NCBI RefSeq assembly: GCF_007655135.1
Contig: NC_045127.1
Coordinates: 12,533,001 to 12,597,000, forward strand
From: Punica granatum
Taxonomy: Eukaryota > Streptophyta > Magnoliopsida > Myrtales > Lythraceae
Length of the DNA: 64,000 bases
Reading direction: 5' to 3'
The translations under genes were made by a program, and so were the position numbers. Every line of letters starts with the position of its first letter. Position 1 is the stretch's first letter. The notes beneath the pieces were generated by a model, which did no database searches, was not told the DNA's origin, and saw only the letters and a list, made by a program, of their open reading frames with translations. Positions 1 through 11,797 of this stretch are shown piece by piece.

Positions 1-1170
1 TCAACTCCTGTTGCTTCTGCTGATCACGCAACCATCACACCATCAACCATTTCCATCTTCTCTCCATGCTTCGATGATCTCCAGCCCGGCAACCGGCTTC
101 AACCATTGGCACCCATCACCACACCTACAGACAGGGGCGGAGCCACGGAGCGGCTTCAACTATTTAAGATTTTGCCCATACAAATATTTATGTCTGAGTC
201 ATAATTTTGCCTCCGCTGGATGAAAATCCTAGCTCCGCTCCTGCCTACAGGCGCACGCAACCGGCCCTTTCCTCTCCTGCCTCCTCGATGATCAGCTCAC
301 CAAAACTCCCTGCAGCTCTGGAACCGTCAGCCACGCATCCATCACTGCCATCAATCCATCTATCTCCATCACCAGCTTGCACAGGCACCCGATCCCTCCC
401 AGCCTTCACTCCCTACCTCTGCCCCTGGCTTGGACCAGCTCCGTGATCATATCCACCAATCCATTAGCTGGCTGGTTTTCTCCTCTCGAGCCCGGCCAGC
501 AGGAACAACAGCATCACTCCATCTTATCCACAGCTGGACCCGGAGCTTGATCCTCAGTCTGTATGGGGGGGACAACAAACTGAAGCTCCCTTCCTCCTCT
601 TCTTACTGTCATTCTCTCAAGCTACAACCGTTCTCTGTCCCTCTTTGGAGCCGCTAATTGCTCTGCTGGTGCTTGCCCCTTGAATCGTTCCAGTGTGGCT
701 CACCTCGAGTTCAGCTGCCCACCACCAGTGTTGCCCTCCTCGAGCTGCTCATCTCCACAGTCGCTGCTGCTCGCTTGTTATTAGCCAACCTCGAGCTAGG
801 CCAACTCTCTCTTTTTTTTCATTCCCCGTTCTGTCCGCTGCTGTCTACTGATGTGTTGCTCTTTTCCTTCCTCGTACAGGTTCGGGCTTCCCCGCTGAAC
901 TCCTAAGCTGCTCCTGGTGTCCTTCCCTCAAGTCCTCCTCCAAGCCCCGAGCTCAGTTCGCTGTTGTCACTGCCCCTCGACGTCATTTGCTGACTGAAGC
1001 TGCTGCCTGTTTCTTCCATGGGCTGCAGTTGCCACTGCTGCCACCTTCCCGTATGTGTTTTGGTGATGGGAGGTTTATCCGGGGTTCAATTTGTGGACGA
1101 TTCGAAGCTCACGAAGTTCTCTCGACACTTACTCAGGAAAAATATAATATCTCGAGCTTAGTGGCATGAC
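1..1170. other. CT-rich stretch, no supportable gene
   Basis: This stretch is rich in pyrimidines and has several short open frames that give Ser/Pro/Leu-rich peptides. None has an initiation context, splice signals or similarity that I recognise. Its composition contrasts with the AT-rich DNA from 3.5 kb on. It may be the left part of the degenerate LTR-like repeat that follows. No gene is called. Confidence 0.4.
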
Positions 1171-1179
1171 TAGGACTCT

Positions 1180-3460
1180 ATTTTTGTATTTAGTTCAATG
1201 GTTGCATGAATAACGATAATGAATGAATGTATTGATCGATACAAGAACCGGTTTAATGATCAAAGTCGACTCTTTAAAATCGGGATGTGTGTGGTGTGCA
1301 TCGACTCGAGCATGAACGTGTTTTAAATATATAACACTTAAAAGTAGTTGTGCGGAATGAGAACGAATTGACATGAAATGAATTCCATGAGCATTCGGCC
1401 CTAAAAAAAAAAAGAAAACCGAAAAATGACTAGATACACCAAAATCGATTTAATTGATCATTCGGACATAAAACCGACGACTTAAATTTTGTTGTGATCA
1501 TTGCGACCTTGATTCGCGTGTTTTAGAATGTTTGAATGCATTTTAATAAAGACCTCGCACGAATCGGTTCAATCACTTAAAGTCGGCTTAAAATCGGGTT
1601 TAATTCCGTGACGATTGGGAATTAGAGTTTTTATCGAACGGTCCATCAATGACTGGCACAACGGCTCAAAACCCGCAAACCAAAGAATTCGGAAAATTCA
1701 CTCAAATTAACAAATTCCTCAAGGGGGGGAATCGGGATGTTTCATTCGGCTAATTAACCCACTCAGCTTTCCAATAAATTGCACGAACATGCCAATGATT
1801 TGTAATCGCGTCGACGATTTATGAACTAGTGGTAGCGCCCTTTTTAAACTCACATTATTTAAAAACACCGAGATATGTAATGGATATCTAGGGAGCACAT
1901 GCGTGTCTTGACTCGAGTCTGGGTCCAATTTGAGGCGGCTCGAGTCGGGATGTATGAGTTCGTCTTAGACGACTTCCGGGTGGAGCGACCGATTTCTCAA
2001 CTCTTTCGGGGTCCCCATGACCCCAGTAAGTCCAAGAGATCGGTCAACACCGGCTACTGACTTTCGATGGTCCGTGTCACGTAGTCTCGACTTTTCATAT
2101 ACATACACACGTTTCTCTAATTCAAGGGCGTGATAATCGGTTCATGATTTGCCGATACCATAGGCGTTAAGGTGATTGAAACACTATGAGCTACGGGGAA
2201 AGACGTGCAACCTGTGCGGGCCTAGGTCCTATCTGTCATGCCCTTTTTACTGGACCACGATGTCTCTATCAACCTAACATAGATTTAGACGCTTAGAAAT
2301 GTAGATCAGAGGCGCGAGCAGGATTGACCTGCGAAAGGTTGTTCGGTCCCTCATGGGACATGAGCAGAAACCTTGGCATTCCAGTGGTGTTTCGCGTTCC
2401 CACTTTCCTAAGTTTGTGCTTAGATTGGGTTTATCTGTCATAAAATACAAAATTAGACTAATCACGTATTTGACATAATCAAACACATGGATACGGGCAG
2501 GTCAAAACCCTAGGTTTAAGATTTTGGCAAAATACACTTATGGCATAATCTGTTAATCTGTTGTTGTCATGAAAACAAAACAATTTAAAATGAATCAACA
2601 CATTCGAGGCTTAGTAATGGACACCATGTCTGCAGAGTCATTTCCTTAAGCAATGTTGAATTCGGTCCCCTTGGGATCCGTTGGTTTGGTCAGACCCGAC
2701 CTCCGGCTCTCATGAGCCAGCGTGCATTAATTTCGGTTTCGATCTTTCCAAAATTTACGGTGAGTGCGAGTGGAATATTGACTGAACGTGAGTCAACTGG
2801 GATCCATTTGTTGTAATTTGTATTTATTATTTGAGAGTAGATTGTGAGGTATTTATTTGTACATTTATATATATAAAGATCTCGGTCGAGAAACGTGGAG
2901 TCTGAGAGTCGGAACCGATCGAGTCGGTTTACAGGTCCCTAAAACGAGCGGGACCACATGAGTCAGGGGTCCGGTCCACACGGTGAACCGACCATCATTG
3001 TCTGGTTAGCCGAGATGCAAGGACGGTGAACCGATCCCTTGACCCGAGGATCCGCTCCTCTTCTAGTCTCATAGTCCGAATCGATTGTTTTTTCGAATTT
3101 ATGGTGTCAAATCGGGCGAGTCAAGCGAAATAAATTAAAAACAACAAACTTTAAACAAACTAGAGTATCGATAGTGTATGCGGGATATAGGCTCGCACGT
3201 AACGGAACCCTCGAACTTGGAACCCTTGGTTCCGCATACCATATAACTTAGCAACTACGTGTATCATTTACCTTTAGACCCGGGTAACTCACCGGCCCTC
3301 GACCTCCGGTTCGTAAACAGGTAGTGGCGATTCTCTTCTCACGCATACCCATCACGCGTCCCCCTAGAAGATGGACACTTCCAAACTGTGTAATCGCATG
3401 CAGGCCCTAACGAGACGAAATTCAGGTACGCACACCTAGTATAGTACTAGGTATTGACTA
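1180..3460. repeat. Probable degenerate LTR or other retroelement remnant
   Basis: This is non-coding DNA of mixed composition with many short CGA/TCGA-rich phrases. At 3280-3430 it carries a stretch (near 'gtggcgattctcttctcacg' and the following lines) that resembles the 3' part of long LTRs of plant Ty3/gypsy elements. No integrase or reverse transcriptase frame is present and no second LTR is in the window, so this would be a solo LTR or a truncated element. The call rests on style of sequence rather than on a matched terminal repeat. Confidence 0.3.
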
Positions 3461-3469
3461 TGTCTCAAT

Positions 3470-6400
3470 TATTTTTTTATTTTGGAAATTATTTTTAATA
3501 AATAATTTTTTTAAAGATATCTCAATATAAATTTGATTTCTTGATTTCTTTAATTTTTTGAGTTTTTAAAATTTCAAATAATCTTTTATTATAATGGTGG
3601 GTTCGACCAGATGGCCTAAGAACACTCAATTTTTTAATGAAATTTTTTTTGTTTTGAGTTTTAAAAGTTTTAAATTATCTTTTATTAAAAATTAGCAACA
3701 AAAATCTTTCGAAATTATTTTTGGTTATCATATTTCATTTAAAAAGTTCAAAATATCATAAAATTAATTGGATACTATGGAGATCTCCAATTGAAAGCAA
3801 TATGAATTTTCTGAATGGAATTTTCTAGGATTTTATTTTTTTATTTTCAAAATTATTTTAATATTTAAATATATCTCATCATAAAATTCAATTTCTTGAT
3901 TTTTTTTTTGAGTTTTTAAAATTTTAAATCATCTTTTATTATAAAATTAGTAACAAAATCTTTCGAAATTATTTTCGGTTATAATATTCCATTTAAAATG
4001 ACCAAAAATATCATAAAATTTTTTGGATACTATGACGATCTCCAATTGCAGGCAATATGAATTTTCCGACATAAAAAGTTGGATCCTATCAACTTGTTAT
4101 GACGTAGGATAATAAGCTCATGAGCTTGGTCTTACTTCATCGTTGAGAAACGAAAGAAGACTTCCATCTCCAAGTTTAAATGAATGGGATTTTCTAGGTT
4201 TTTATTTTTTTATTTTCAAAATTATTTTTTAAAGATATCTCATCATAAGATCCGATTTCTTAATTTCTTTAATTTTTAAAATGTATATAACATAATGTAT
4301 TTGAAATAAATAAGAATATTTTATTATATGTATAGATATTATTTATTAATCTTGAATTTTTAAAGTAAAAATCAATATTTCATCACATAAATATTGAAAG
4401 CAAGGTACTGTAGGCTTGATCAGATGGCCTCAGAGCGTTCTGTTTCTAAAAGTAATTTTCTCAATTTTTTGAGTTTTTAAAATTTTAAATTATATTTTAT
4501 TATAAAATTAGCAACGAAATCTTCCGAAATTTTTTTCGTTTATAATATTCCATTTAAAAAAGACCTTAGATATCATAAAAATCTTTTGAATACTATGGTG
4601 ATCTCTAATTGAAAGCAATATGAATTTTTTTAATGGATTTTCTAGGTTTTATTTTTTTATTTTCGGAATTGTTTTTAATAAAAAATATTTTTTAAAAGAT
4701 ATCTCATCATGTTTATTGAGTCCTTTAATTTTCATAATTTATATAACATAATGTAGTTGAAATAAATAAGAAGATTTTATTATATGTATAGATATTATTT
4801 AAGAATCTTCAAATTTTAAAATAAAAATTAATCTCTCATCACTTAAATATTAACGTCAAAATAAGTATGTATTCATACATAATCTAACCATATTATGACA
4901 TCAAAACGCTCGGTTTCTGAATTGAATTTAATAAGCATGTATTAGTATATAGTTTTTGAAATGAAGTTTTTAGGTTTTTATTTATATATTTTTATTTTGG
5001 GATTTTTATCTAAAATGACCCATGGTTTGTCCGTTTTGTCAAATCTATAATATGCATTTTTTTTGTCAAATCTATCCCATGGTTTACATTTTGCATCAAA
5101 TCTATCCCGGGGTTATTTTTTCCGTCGACATCTAACGGCCGTGCTGACGTGGCACGTGGAGAGATAGTGGGCCACACTTGCCACGTGGGCGCCACGTCAG
5201 CAGGGCCGTTAGATGTCGACGGAAAAGATAACGCCGTGATAGATTTGATACAAAAAGTAAACCATGGGATAGATTTGACCAAAAAAAAAACATGGGATAG
5301 ATTTGACAAAACGGACAAACTATGGGCCATTTTAGGTAAATACCCCTTTTTTTTAGAATTATCCTAACAAAAAATATTTTTTAAAGATATCTCATCATAA
5401 AATTCGATTTCTTGATTTCTTTAATTTTTATATATAATATAATGTATTTGAAATGAATGAGAAGATTTTATTATTTGTATACATGTTATTTGATAATCTT
5501 GAAATTTTTAAATAAAAATTAATATTTCATCACATCAATATTAACATCAAAATAAGTATTGGCATATATTTTCTGAAAAGATTTCTAGGTTTTATTTATT
5601 TATTTTTATTTTCGGAATTATTTTAACAAAAAATATTTTTTAAAGATATCTCATCATAAAATTTGATTTCTTGATTTCTTTAAATGAATGGGAAGATTTT
5701 ATTATATTTATATATATTATTTAATAATCTTGAATTTTTTTAAAAAAATTAATATTTCATCACATCAACATTAACATGAAAATAAAAATATATTAGTATA
5801 TATATTTATACATAATATAAATATGTTAATATATGGTTACTTGGACAAATTTCAATATATATAGGAAGAAAAAATATATAAATTATATGTTTTTATAGAT
5901 ATCCATTTTAAAAATATATTAGATAACATTTTTTAGATATAGATATATATGAATTATATTTTCTTTTTAAAAAATAAATCATATTTGTTCACAGAAAAAA
6001 AGGAAAACAAATATGATTATATTTTATGTAGATTTTGTATAATAGTTATAAACATGAATTATCATACACATGTACATGGGCCTATTCATTTCTCAAATAT
6101 TAAGTTTATAACTAGAAGCGAGCTCTTGACATATATGCAAGTAAATTGATGAAGTTTATAGTTTGATTTTTCTCTTATTTTTATCATAATTTTTCATTTT
6201 TTTTATTTATTCTCTAATTTTTGCTTCTTTATTTTTCCTCATATTTAATCTCAAGATTGGTGATGTGAGTTTTATCTCTCGCAAGGCTACTCCTATACGC
6301 AAATTCTCAAAAAGTAAGTTTGTTTTCCACTAAATATGAAAGTTGTTTATTTATTTTATTATTTTTGTTCTCCTTTTGATTCTTGAAGGAATTTTTCTTT

Positions 6401-6560
6401 TTTTAAAAAAATTTTAATTAGAATTTGTTTTTAGATTGGTACTATCCCGTATAACATACAGGCTCCACGACTAGTATATATATATATATATATATATATT
6501 TATTTATTTATTGGTTTTTTTTTTTCTTTTTCTTTAGTGAAAGATTTTCTTTTTTTCGGT
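3470..6560. repeat. Diverged AT-rich repeat block
   Basis: At least six diverged copies of one AT-rich phrase set recur here. One phrase has the form 'tctaggtttttattttttta' followed by 'aagatatctcatcataa' and 'ttgatttctt'; examples lie near 3480, 3830, 4190, 4640, 5370 and 5590. A second phrase, 'gaccagatggcc' or close variants, occurs near 3608 and 4420. Copies are separated by roughly 350-450 bases. The same family reappears at 33160-33960. No coding capacity is seen. The block ends in a (TA)n run at about 6475-6499. Confidence 0.6.
4999..5346. mobile_element. MITE with long terminal inverted repeats, Mutator-like
   Basis: The ends are inverted copies. The left end 'atctaaaatgacccatggtt' pairs with the right end, whose reverse complement starts 'acctaaaatggcccatagtt', and pairing continues inward through 'tgtccgttttgtcaaatcta'. 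The centre is also near-palindromic around the ACGTGG/CCACGTGG boxes at 5145-5200. The element interrupts one copy of the surrounding AT-rich repeat: the uninterrupted version at 5600-5640 reads straight through. The T-rich flanks (about 4990-4998 and 5346-5354) could be a diverged 9-bp target duplication, as made by Mutator-type transposases. There is no transposase, so it is non-autonomous. Confidence 0.7.
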
Positions 6561-6617
6561 GGATCAGTTCTTCATATATTAGATATCCCTTAGATACGAC
6601 TTATGGCGGTTTCCATA

Positions 6618-7043
6618 CTCTCCTTATATATACATACATATACGGCATGAAGCTCTTCACTTCACTGCTCATCTATTTGATCTGTATCCACTCCGTAATC
6701 ACCTGAGATTACAGCAGGCCTTCCTGCTCTCCTGTGGCGCCTTGTCCCAGGCGGGCTCGTCGAGAGAGTAGCATCTACCCTTTCCTTCTGATCAGTTTTA
6801 ATTGCTATTCCCGGACACCAACCGCCAGCCCTCTCACCGAGCATGCAACACCATCGATCAGCAGCAGTTCGTCTTTTACCGTGGCAGGAACAAGGGAGCA
6901 TCCTCATCACAGGCAGACGAGGGCCTGGAACAGCCGAAGGAGTTCAACATGTGGAAGTCCTGGACCCGGTTCGGCTTTCTTCATGGAGATTCCCAGTTGA
7001 GACGGGCCCACGTCAAGGTTTCTAGCCAAGGACGTCAAACCAG
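6618..7043 (+). pseudogene. Array family copy 1: first exon, start codon deleted
   Basis: This is a copy of the array-family promoter, leader and exon 1. A TATA-like run (6618-6632) precedes the leader phrase 'tctgtatccactccg', which matches 35640 and 37725. In intact copies the ATG follows shortly; here the leader runs straight into the middle of exon 1 ('cagcaggccttcc'), so roughly 80-100 bases including the start are missing. The frame at 6802-7043 reads the diagnostic motif NMWKSWTRFGFLHGDS. The exon ends at a good donor (CCAG|GTAAAA at 7043/7044). Product unknown. Confidence 0.6.
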
Positions 7044-7705
7044 GTAAAATCAAGCGAAAAAAATATATCTTTCCAAAAAATCAAATTTAATCAGCTTATA
7101 AACTTTTATTAATTTTTTTATTTCTATATATATAAAGATATAAAGATTATATTTTTATTTGTAAATCTCTCTCGAATATGTACCATGTTTCTTCCATGTA
7201 TAAATCACTTTCAAGCTTTCTCCTTCGCTCTGCACTGCTTTTTCTACGAAACCTTGAGAGAGTGGTTTTGTTTGAAGGATATTGATGTGTTTTCTCTCTT
7301 TCCGTAGAAGGAGCTGTAGGTGGTAATTTTGTGATGATAGAAAAGTTTGGGGTGCAATTTCAAACAATAACTAAATTGTGAAGTAACGGTGGCTTATATA
7401 GGTGAAAATTTCAAAAATCATATTTTTTTTTCTCTTTTTTTTTGGCAACGTTTGGAACGTCGGATTTTTTTTTTCATTTAAAGCAAAGGTCAGGGCACTA
7501 CCCAAAAAAAGCAAAGTTTAGGGCTTTTTACGCAATTAGCCCAAAAATATATTCGATATCTAAATGGTGAGTCAGTCGCCCATATCATCCATTTTTTTCG
7601 GTGAATCTGATATCAAAATTTTTTAAATGCTAAAATCTCATTAATCTAATCTAATCTAATCTAATCTAATCTCATCAATCTATATCTATATATATCTAGA
7701 ATATT

Positions 7706-7741
<36 letters not shown>

Positions 7742-8120
7742 GTTAGATATCTAAATATCATCCGATTTTTTCTTCGGTGAATCTGATATTAAAATTTAAA
7801 TGCTAAAATCTCATTAATTTGATCTAATCTCATCAATCTATATATCTATATATATCTTGAATATTTTATATATATGTTACATATCTAAATATATGGATGT
7901 TTTCAAGCAATTTCCCGATCTTTATAAAATCCGCTATGGTTATGTGAATTTCAAAATTTAACAAAGTTCGATTTTAAAACTTTAGATAAGATATATGCAC
8001 CGTATCCCCTCGACTCTTAAAATCGGGTATAACCTGAAGTCGGCTAAGAAGAGTTTTATAGGCGAAATCTCTCCAGTTTAAATTTTAGGAAACGAAATAT
8101 CTCATTCATCCGTCTGCTAT
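7044..8120 (+). other. Intron 1 relic of array copy 1, with inserted repeats
   Basis: Parts align with intron 1 of the intact copies. The 'ctctctcgaatatgtaccatgtttcttccatgtata' region (7167-7202) matches 36250-36285. The 3' part (7930-8110, 'ggttatgtgaatttcaa' and 'gaaatctctccagtttaaat') matches 38450-38590. Between them are a (TCTAA)n run at about 7636-7672, AC/AT runs at 7706-7740 and a roughly 150-base direct duplication (about 7577-7755 and 7757-7895). That duplication also resembles the DNA just upstream of the copy at 35.5 kb. Confidence 0.5.
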
Positions 8121-8129
8121 GTAGGAGGA

Positions 8130-8478
8130 TAAGAGGAGTCTTTCGGATATGTGGCCTTGGCTGAGCCCTTTAGAAGATGCGGCCTTCGCTGAGCTCTTTT
8201 TCTCGTGCTGGAGTATTAATGGGCTTGCCAGAGATGACGATGCGTCGGACAATTGGAAGGCCTGCTGCTTCATCGTGCTATTGACAATCACTTAATGTTC
8301 TCGACCTTGGCGATAGTGAGTGGGCCACAGTGTTGTCGTTTGGAGTGTTGCGGCTGATATTCGCTGTCCGTCGACAAGGCGTCATCAGGTCCCGATGATC
8401 TTTTGATGGTCAGCAATTGATGGGTAATAGTCGACTCTTGAGAGACCACGGAGTGGATAGATAAACGGTTGATCCATT
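8130..8478 (-). pseudogene. Array family exon 1, antisense arm of foldback 1
   Basis: Read on the minus strand this is leader plus exon 1. The minus frame 8291-8106 encodes KQQAFQLSDASSS, which matches HQAFQLSGASSS in the intact copy at 37766. The leader 'tatccactccgtggtctct' (minus strand, 8441-8460) matches 35640. It abuts, head to head, the plus-strand copy starting at 8484. There is no intact full exon and the promoter is absent, so it is not expected to be a gene by itself. Confidence 0.65.
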
Positions 8479-8483
8479 CGACA

Positions 8484-8730
8484 TAAATGGATCAACCGCT
8501 TATCAATACACTCTGTGATCAGGACCCTCAAAAGATCATTGGACCATGATCACACCGGGTCGACTTGCAGCGATTATCAGCCACAGCCCTCAAACAACTA
8601 CACCATAGCCTGCCCACAATTACGAAGGGCGGAAACAATGAGTTATCATCAGTAGGGAGCTCAGCATGCAGACCTTCCACTTCCAGTTCATTGCATCGTC
8701 ATCTCGGTATGCATGAGACATTTTCGGTTT
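8484..8730 (+). pseudogene. Array family exon 1, sense arm of foldback 1
   Basis: This is a plus-strand degraded copy of leader and exon 1. Phrases such as 'acactctgtgatcagg', 'cccacaattacgaagggcgg' and 'ttatcatcagtagggagc' match the same order in the foldbacks at 30.5 and 31.9 kb and in exon 1 of intact copies. The original frame is broken. It forms the right arm of an inverted repeat with 8130-8478. Confidence 0.6.
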
Positions 8731-8734
8731 TATT

Positions 8735-10225
8735 TAGCGAAATAAAAAAATTTACAGGTTCTAACATTATTTATGAAACCTATGGTATAATACAGGTTCC
8801 GAGTAAATTCCAATTCCAAGACTCAATAGAGTAGGGTTCAGGTATCGTAAAAAAATAAGGTACTCGGACCCAAACATCTCTAGTGAAGGCCCCTCGTGCA
8901 CCACCATACTGGGATTCGGTAAATACTTAGAGAATCAGGCCCCGAATAAGATCTTGGTGGTGAAGCTCGAAGCAGGTCACCACCGCTTAAGTTGCGATGC
9001 CCCTAGCATTGAGCCCCCACTGGACGTTGCTTTCTTCCTTCGTTATTATGTACTTTCTCCTTGTTATTATTTTGCATATTATTTATTTTAAATTTTTATA
9101 GAAATTAATGGAAAAACGGATTGAAAACGGAAAACTTAACTGAAATATACAATCAGCTATAAATAAAACAATTTTGAAAATACGTGCTTTAATTTATAAC
9201 AATTTTTGTCTTTATCTATATTTAGGAGATGGAGTAAAGTATAGGCTTTTTTATCAGTTACAAAGAGTTTCGTAAGCATAGTATAATAAGTTAAAAAATT
9301 TTATTAGCTAATAAAAGGTACACAATTGTCAATTACTTATTCATAAAAAAAGAGGGTGTGGTAGTTCTCTCATAGGAATCAAATCTGAAATATCATGGTC
9401 ACTATACGAGGGAACGCGCCTCTTGCTACACTATTTTTTTCAAGTATAAACTCTGTTTTTTTTTAAGTGATCTATCTAATAGTAGGAAAACGATTTCTTT
9501 CCCTTTTTTTTATTGGGTGAGTAGATTTTGTTCTCAAATAACCATAACCCTATATATTAGAATATAACACCTTTTTCTTTTTTTTTAGGTGGAATGGAGC
9601 TGAAGCCCCAAAAAAATTAAATTAATATAACATCTTTTTCTATGAAATCAGTGGACCATGTCAAGTGTCAATTCCAAATGTCAACTCGCTACATGTGTTT
9701 TACACCGGTATACAAAATAATATTAGTTTCTAATTCGTTAATTTATTAATAAATTAGCCCTTCGTGGTACTTGTATTTTTTGGATATGCATAAACAAATT
9801 ACAAATTTTTTTATTGAATTTTTTTTGTAAAATACAAAATTCATTAACGATATCACTCAAGAGTGCCTTCTAAAATAAGAAATTAGAAAAGTCAAGACAG
9901 GAATGTGAAGGGATTATAAGCCCTTAACTCCTTAGAGAACGCTTATGTGGTATTGTAAATCCATTAGACTTATATGAGTTTGGACTGATTTTCACTTAAA
10001 AGTTCGAGGTGATAAGTATTGATATCAAACTCTTATATAAACAAATGGTTATTCTTTTATCTTTTTCATATGAGATTATAATTTTCAACACGTGTAAACT
10101 CCTCATGAAATGAATTAGAGGCTCTGTGTGTGTGTGTGGATAATTAATTCAGTCCCCTCCCCCCACCCGAAGTGTTCTTTAGTTTTTAATAAAATCACTT
10201 ATCTCCGAAATCGGGATCTATATCT
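8735..10225. other. Spacer without a supportable gene
   Basis: This is AT-rich DNA with scattered short open frames and no motif I recognise. A short GC-richer piece at 8880-9050 reads like part of an old retroelement but has no catalytic motif. A (GT)n run lies near 10123-10138. Confidence 0.45.
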
Positions 10226-10231
10226 TTTTAT

Positions 10232-10710
10232 TTGCCTACCCAATTATTATTCCCCTGGATTCAAATCCTAGTTCTGTTCCATAGGAAAGAGGAGGCAACA
10301 GCAGGAAAGTTACTGGAAGTTGTAAGACCAGAACTCTCGAGCCATAACTTGGCCGACTCAAAAGGGCGATGCAAGCATCGGATGCGAGTCCAGAGCATTG
10401 GAGAATGGTCAGAACCGCGAGCAGAGCATGAGGGAAAAGTAAGACCAGAGAGCAACCACAATAACGATGACGATAACGATGACAATAACGAGCATGAAGC
10501 TTATTTGTCCAAGTTGACTCTGCAAGTGCACTCCAACAGGATCTATGAAAAGGAAAGAAACTTAAATGCATTGATGCTTTCATGGGCAATGGCAGGATAG
10601 GGCCCCCCTTCGGCTGATTATGGGCCATCAAGGTAACACCACTCTACCTCACCAGGAATTCATAAACATTTCCCCGAACAGATTGGCTTCTTTACCGAAG
10701 GCAGCCGCCG

Positions 10711-10753
<43 letters not shown>

Positions 10754-11329
10754 TTTACATCTTCTGCGACGGGGAATATCAAGAGCTCATCTGGCTGAGC
10801 AATACTTTGACGACAGCCTGCTTGGGCCAGACATGGCTGCACACACTCCAGTGCTATAGTTGGCCGATGCAGAGCAAGGGATAAGTACGTGTAGCAACTA
10901 ACTCTCACAAGGAGAATTTTCCAATGTCTAGTGATCCGCACTAAGGAGAACCCTTTTGAACATTGTGGTGGTGGTGCTGTTGTTAATGCAGGGCTAAGGG
11001 ACAGAGTTTCGGTTTCACGTTGAGGCCCCACGCCTGAGACTGAAGCATCAACCGAACATCACCCTCATCAGCATCGACAGTACCTGATTGGCCTGGCGCT
11101 GCCACCATGGGCTGGCAAACCAGGAGACCGACCAGCACGTGCTCAGCGAATTTGACTTTTGATATGGCAGCGTGAGCACCCTTTCTAGACTTTGCCAAAG
11201 AATGAACTTGGCAGCCCGACTCGTTGCCTGCCCAGGCCATCTTCCCTGGAGAATCTTAGACTACTCGAGGAAATCGATGCAGAGTTTCCTGCCCCAGCGC
11301 CCTATGCTCTGGATAATCTATTCAAGTAG
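10232..11329 (+). pseudogene. Array family copy 2: hybrid of both C-terminal exon sets, degenerate
   Basis: Three blocks follow in order. (1) 10270-10490 encodes a B-type module (ENLADSKGRC-like, here NLADSKGRCKHRM) and an Asn/Asp-rich tail. (2) 10500-10600 matches the 3' end of intron 1 in other copies. (3) 10601-10858 is A-type exon 2, with the motif QYFDDSLLGPDMAA, and 10990-11329 is A-type exon 3, ending with TAG in a context (TTCAAGTAG) equal to the intact gene's TCCAAGTAG. The A-type exon 3 frame is broken. A run of 43 C lies inside block 3. Exon 1 and a promoter are lacking. This copy shows that A and B modules can occur side by side. Confidence 0.6.
10711..10753 (+). repeat. Poly(C) run, 43 bases
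   Basis: There are 43 uninterrupted C residues inside A-type exon 2 of array copy 2. The intact copy at 36650-36670 has a short 'ccctcc' at the matching place, so the run is an expansion within the family. In the local frame it would encode a polyproline tract, and downstream similarity (AHLAEQYFDDS) stays in that frame. Confidence 0.9.
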
Positions 11330-11797
11330 AGATTTCCTTAGAACATTCTTTTAGTCTCCTCTTTCATATATCCGGAGTTAGGATATGGAGTTCTGCTGCT
11401 CTTTTTTTTTTATTCTTCGTTATGTTACATATGATTTCTGATAGATTGTTAATGAGCTTGGTTGGTGCAAATCAATTATTTACGATCATTCTATGGTACT
11501 TTTCTGGTGAAGTTACGCGTCAACGCAAACAGCTGAAAATAATACTTTAAGGCACACGGGGTGCGGAAAATGGAGACTAGCTAAACAATGTCCAAATCCT
11601 TGCATGAGCAAGGCCCATGATCAAAGCCTGATACACAAGATTAGGTCAGACGAGTTTGCCTAAGCCATACAAAAATGTTGAATTTTTTTAATTTTCTTAT
11701 TTGATAAACTAAATATTTTAAAACCAGGAAGTGCTTAAATCTTTAAAAACCACTCGTGCAATAGTTAAACTCGAGACTACTGAAACTCCAATACGCT

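Larger units (their letters stand above)
8130..8730. repeat. Foldback 1: head-to-head inverted duplication of exon 1
   Basis: The reverse complement of 8130-8478 aligns with 8484-8730 over most of its length, with one gap of about 36 bases. At the centre the arms are nearly perfect: 'gataaacggttgatccatt' (8458-8476) against 'aatggatcaaccgcttatc' (8485-8503), separated by a loop of about 8 bases. Read-through RNA from either strand would form a hairpin of 200-300 bp with mismatches. Confidence 0.7.

Noticed and set aside
7636..7672. Interstitial telomeric repeat
   Set aside because: The unit is TCTAA, not the plant telomere unit TTTAGGG/CCCTAAA; it is a plain pentanucleotide microsatellite.
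9009..9019. Search for tRNA genes and B boxes outside the SINE
   Set aside because: Apart from the SINE at 28888-29088 I found no sequence with both A and B boxes and a foldable acceptor stem; no tRNA gene is called.
10500..10600. Coding exon with KLTLQVHSNRIYEKERN, seen in three copies
   Set aside because: In other copies (19992-20097, 31362-31445, 38641-38685) the same sequence lies just before a splice acceptor, so it is the conserved 3' end of intron 1 and not an exon.
10236..11031. Minus-strand open frames of 123-131 codons across array copy 2, including a polyglycine frame
   Set aside because: They mirror the plus-strand coding and the poly(C) run; no promoter or splice signals lie on the minus strand.
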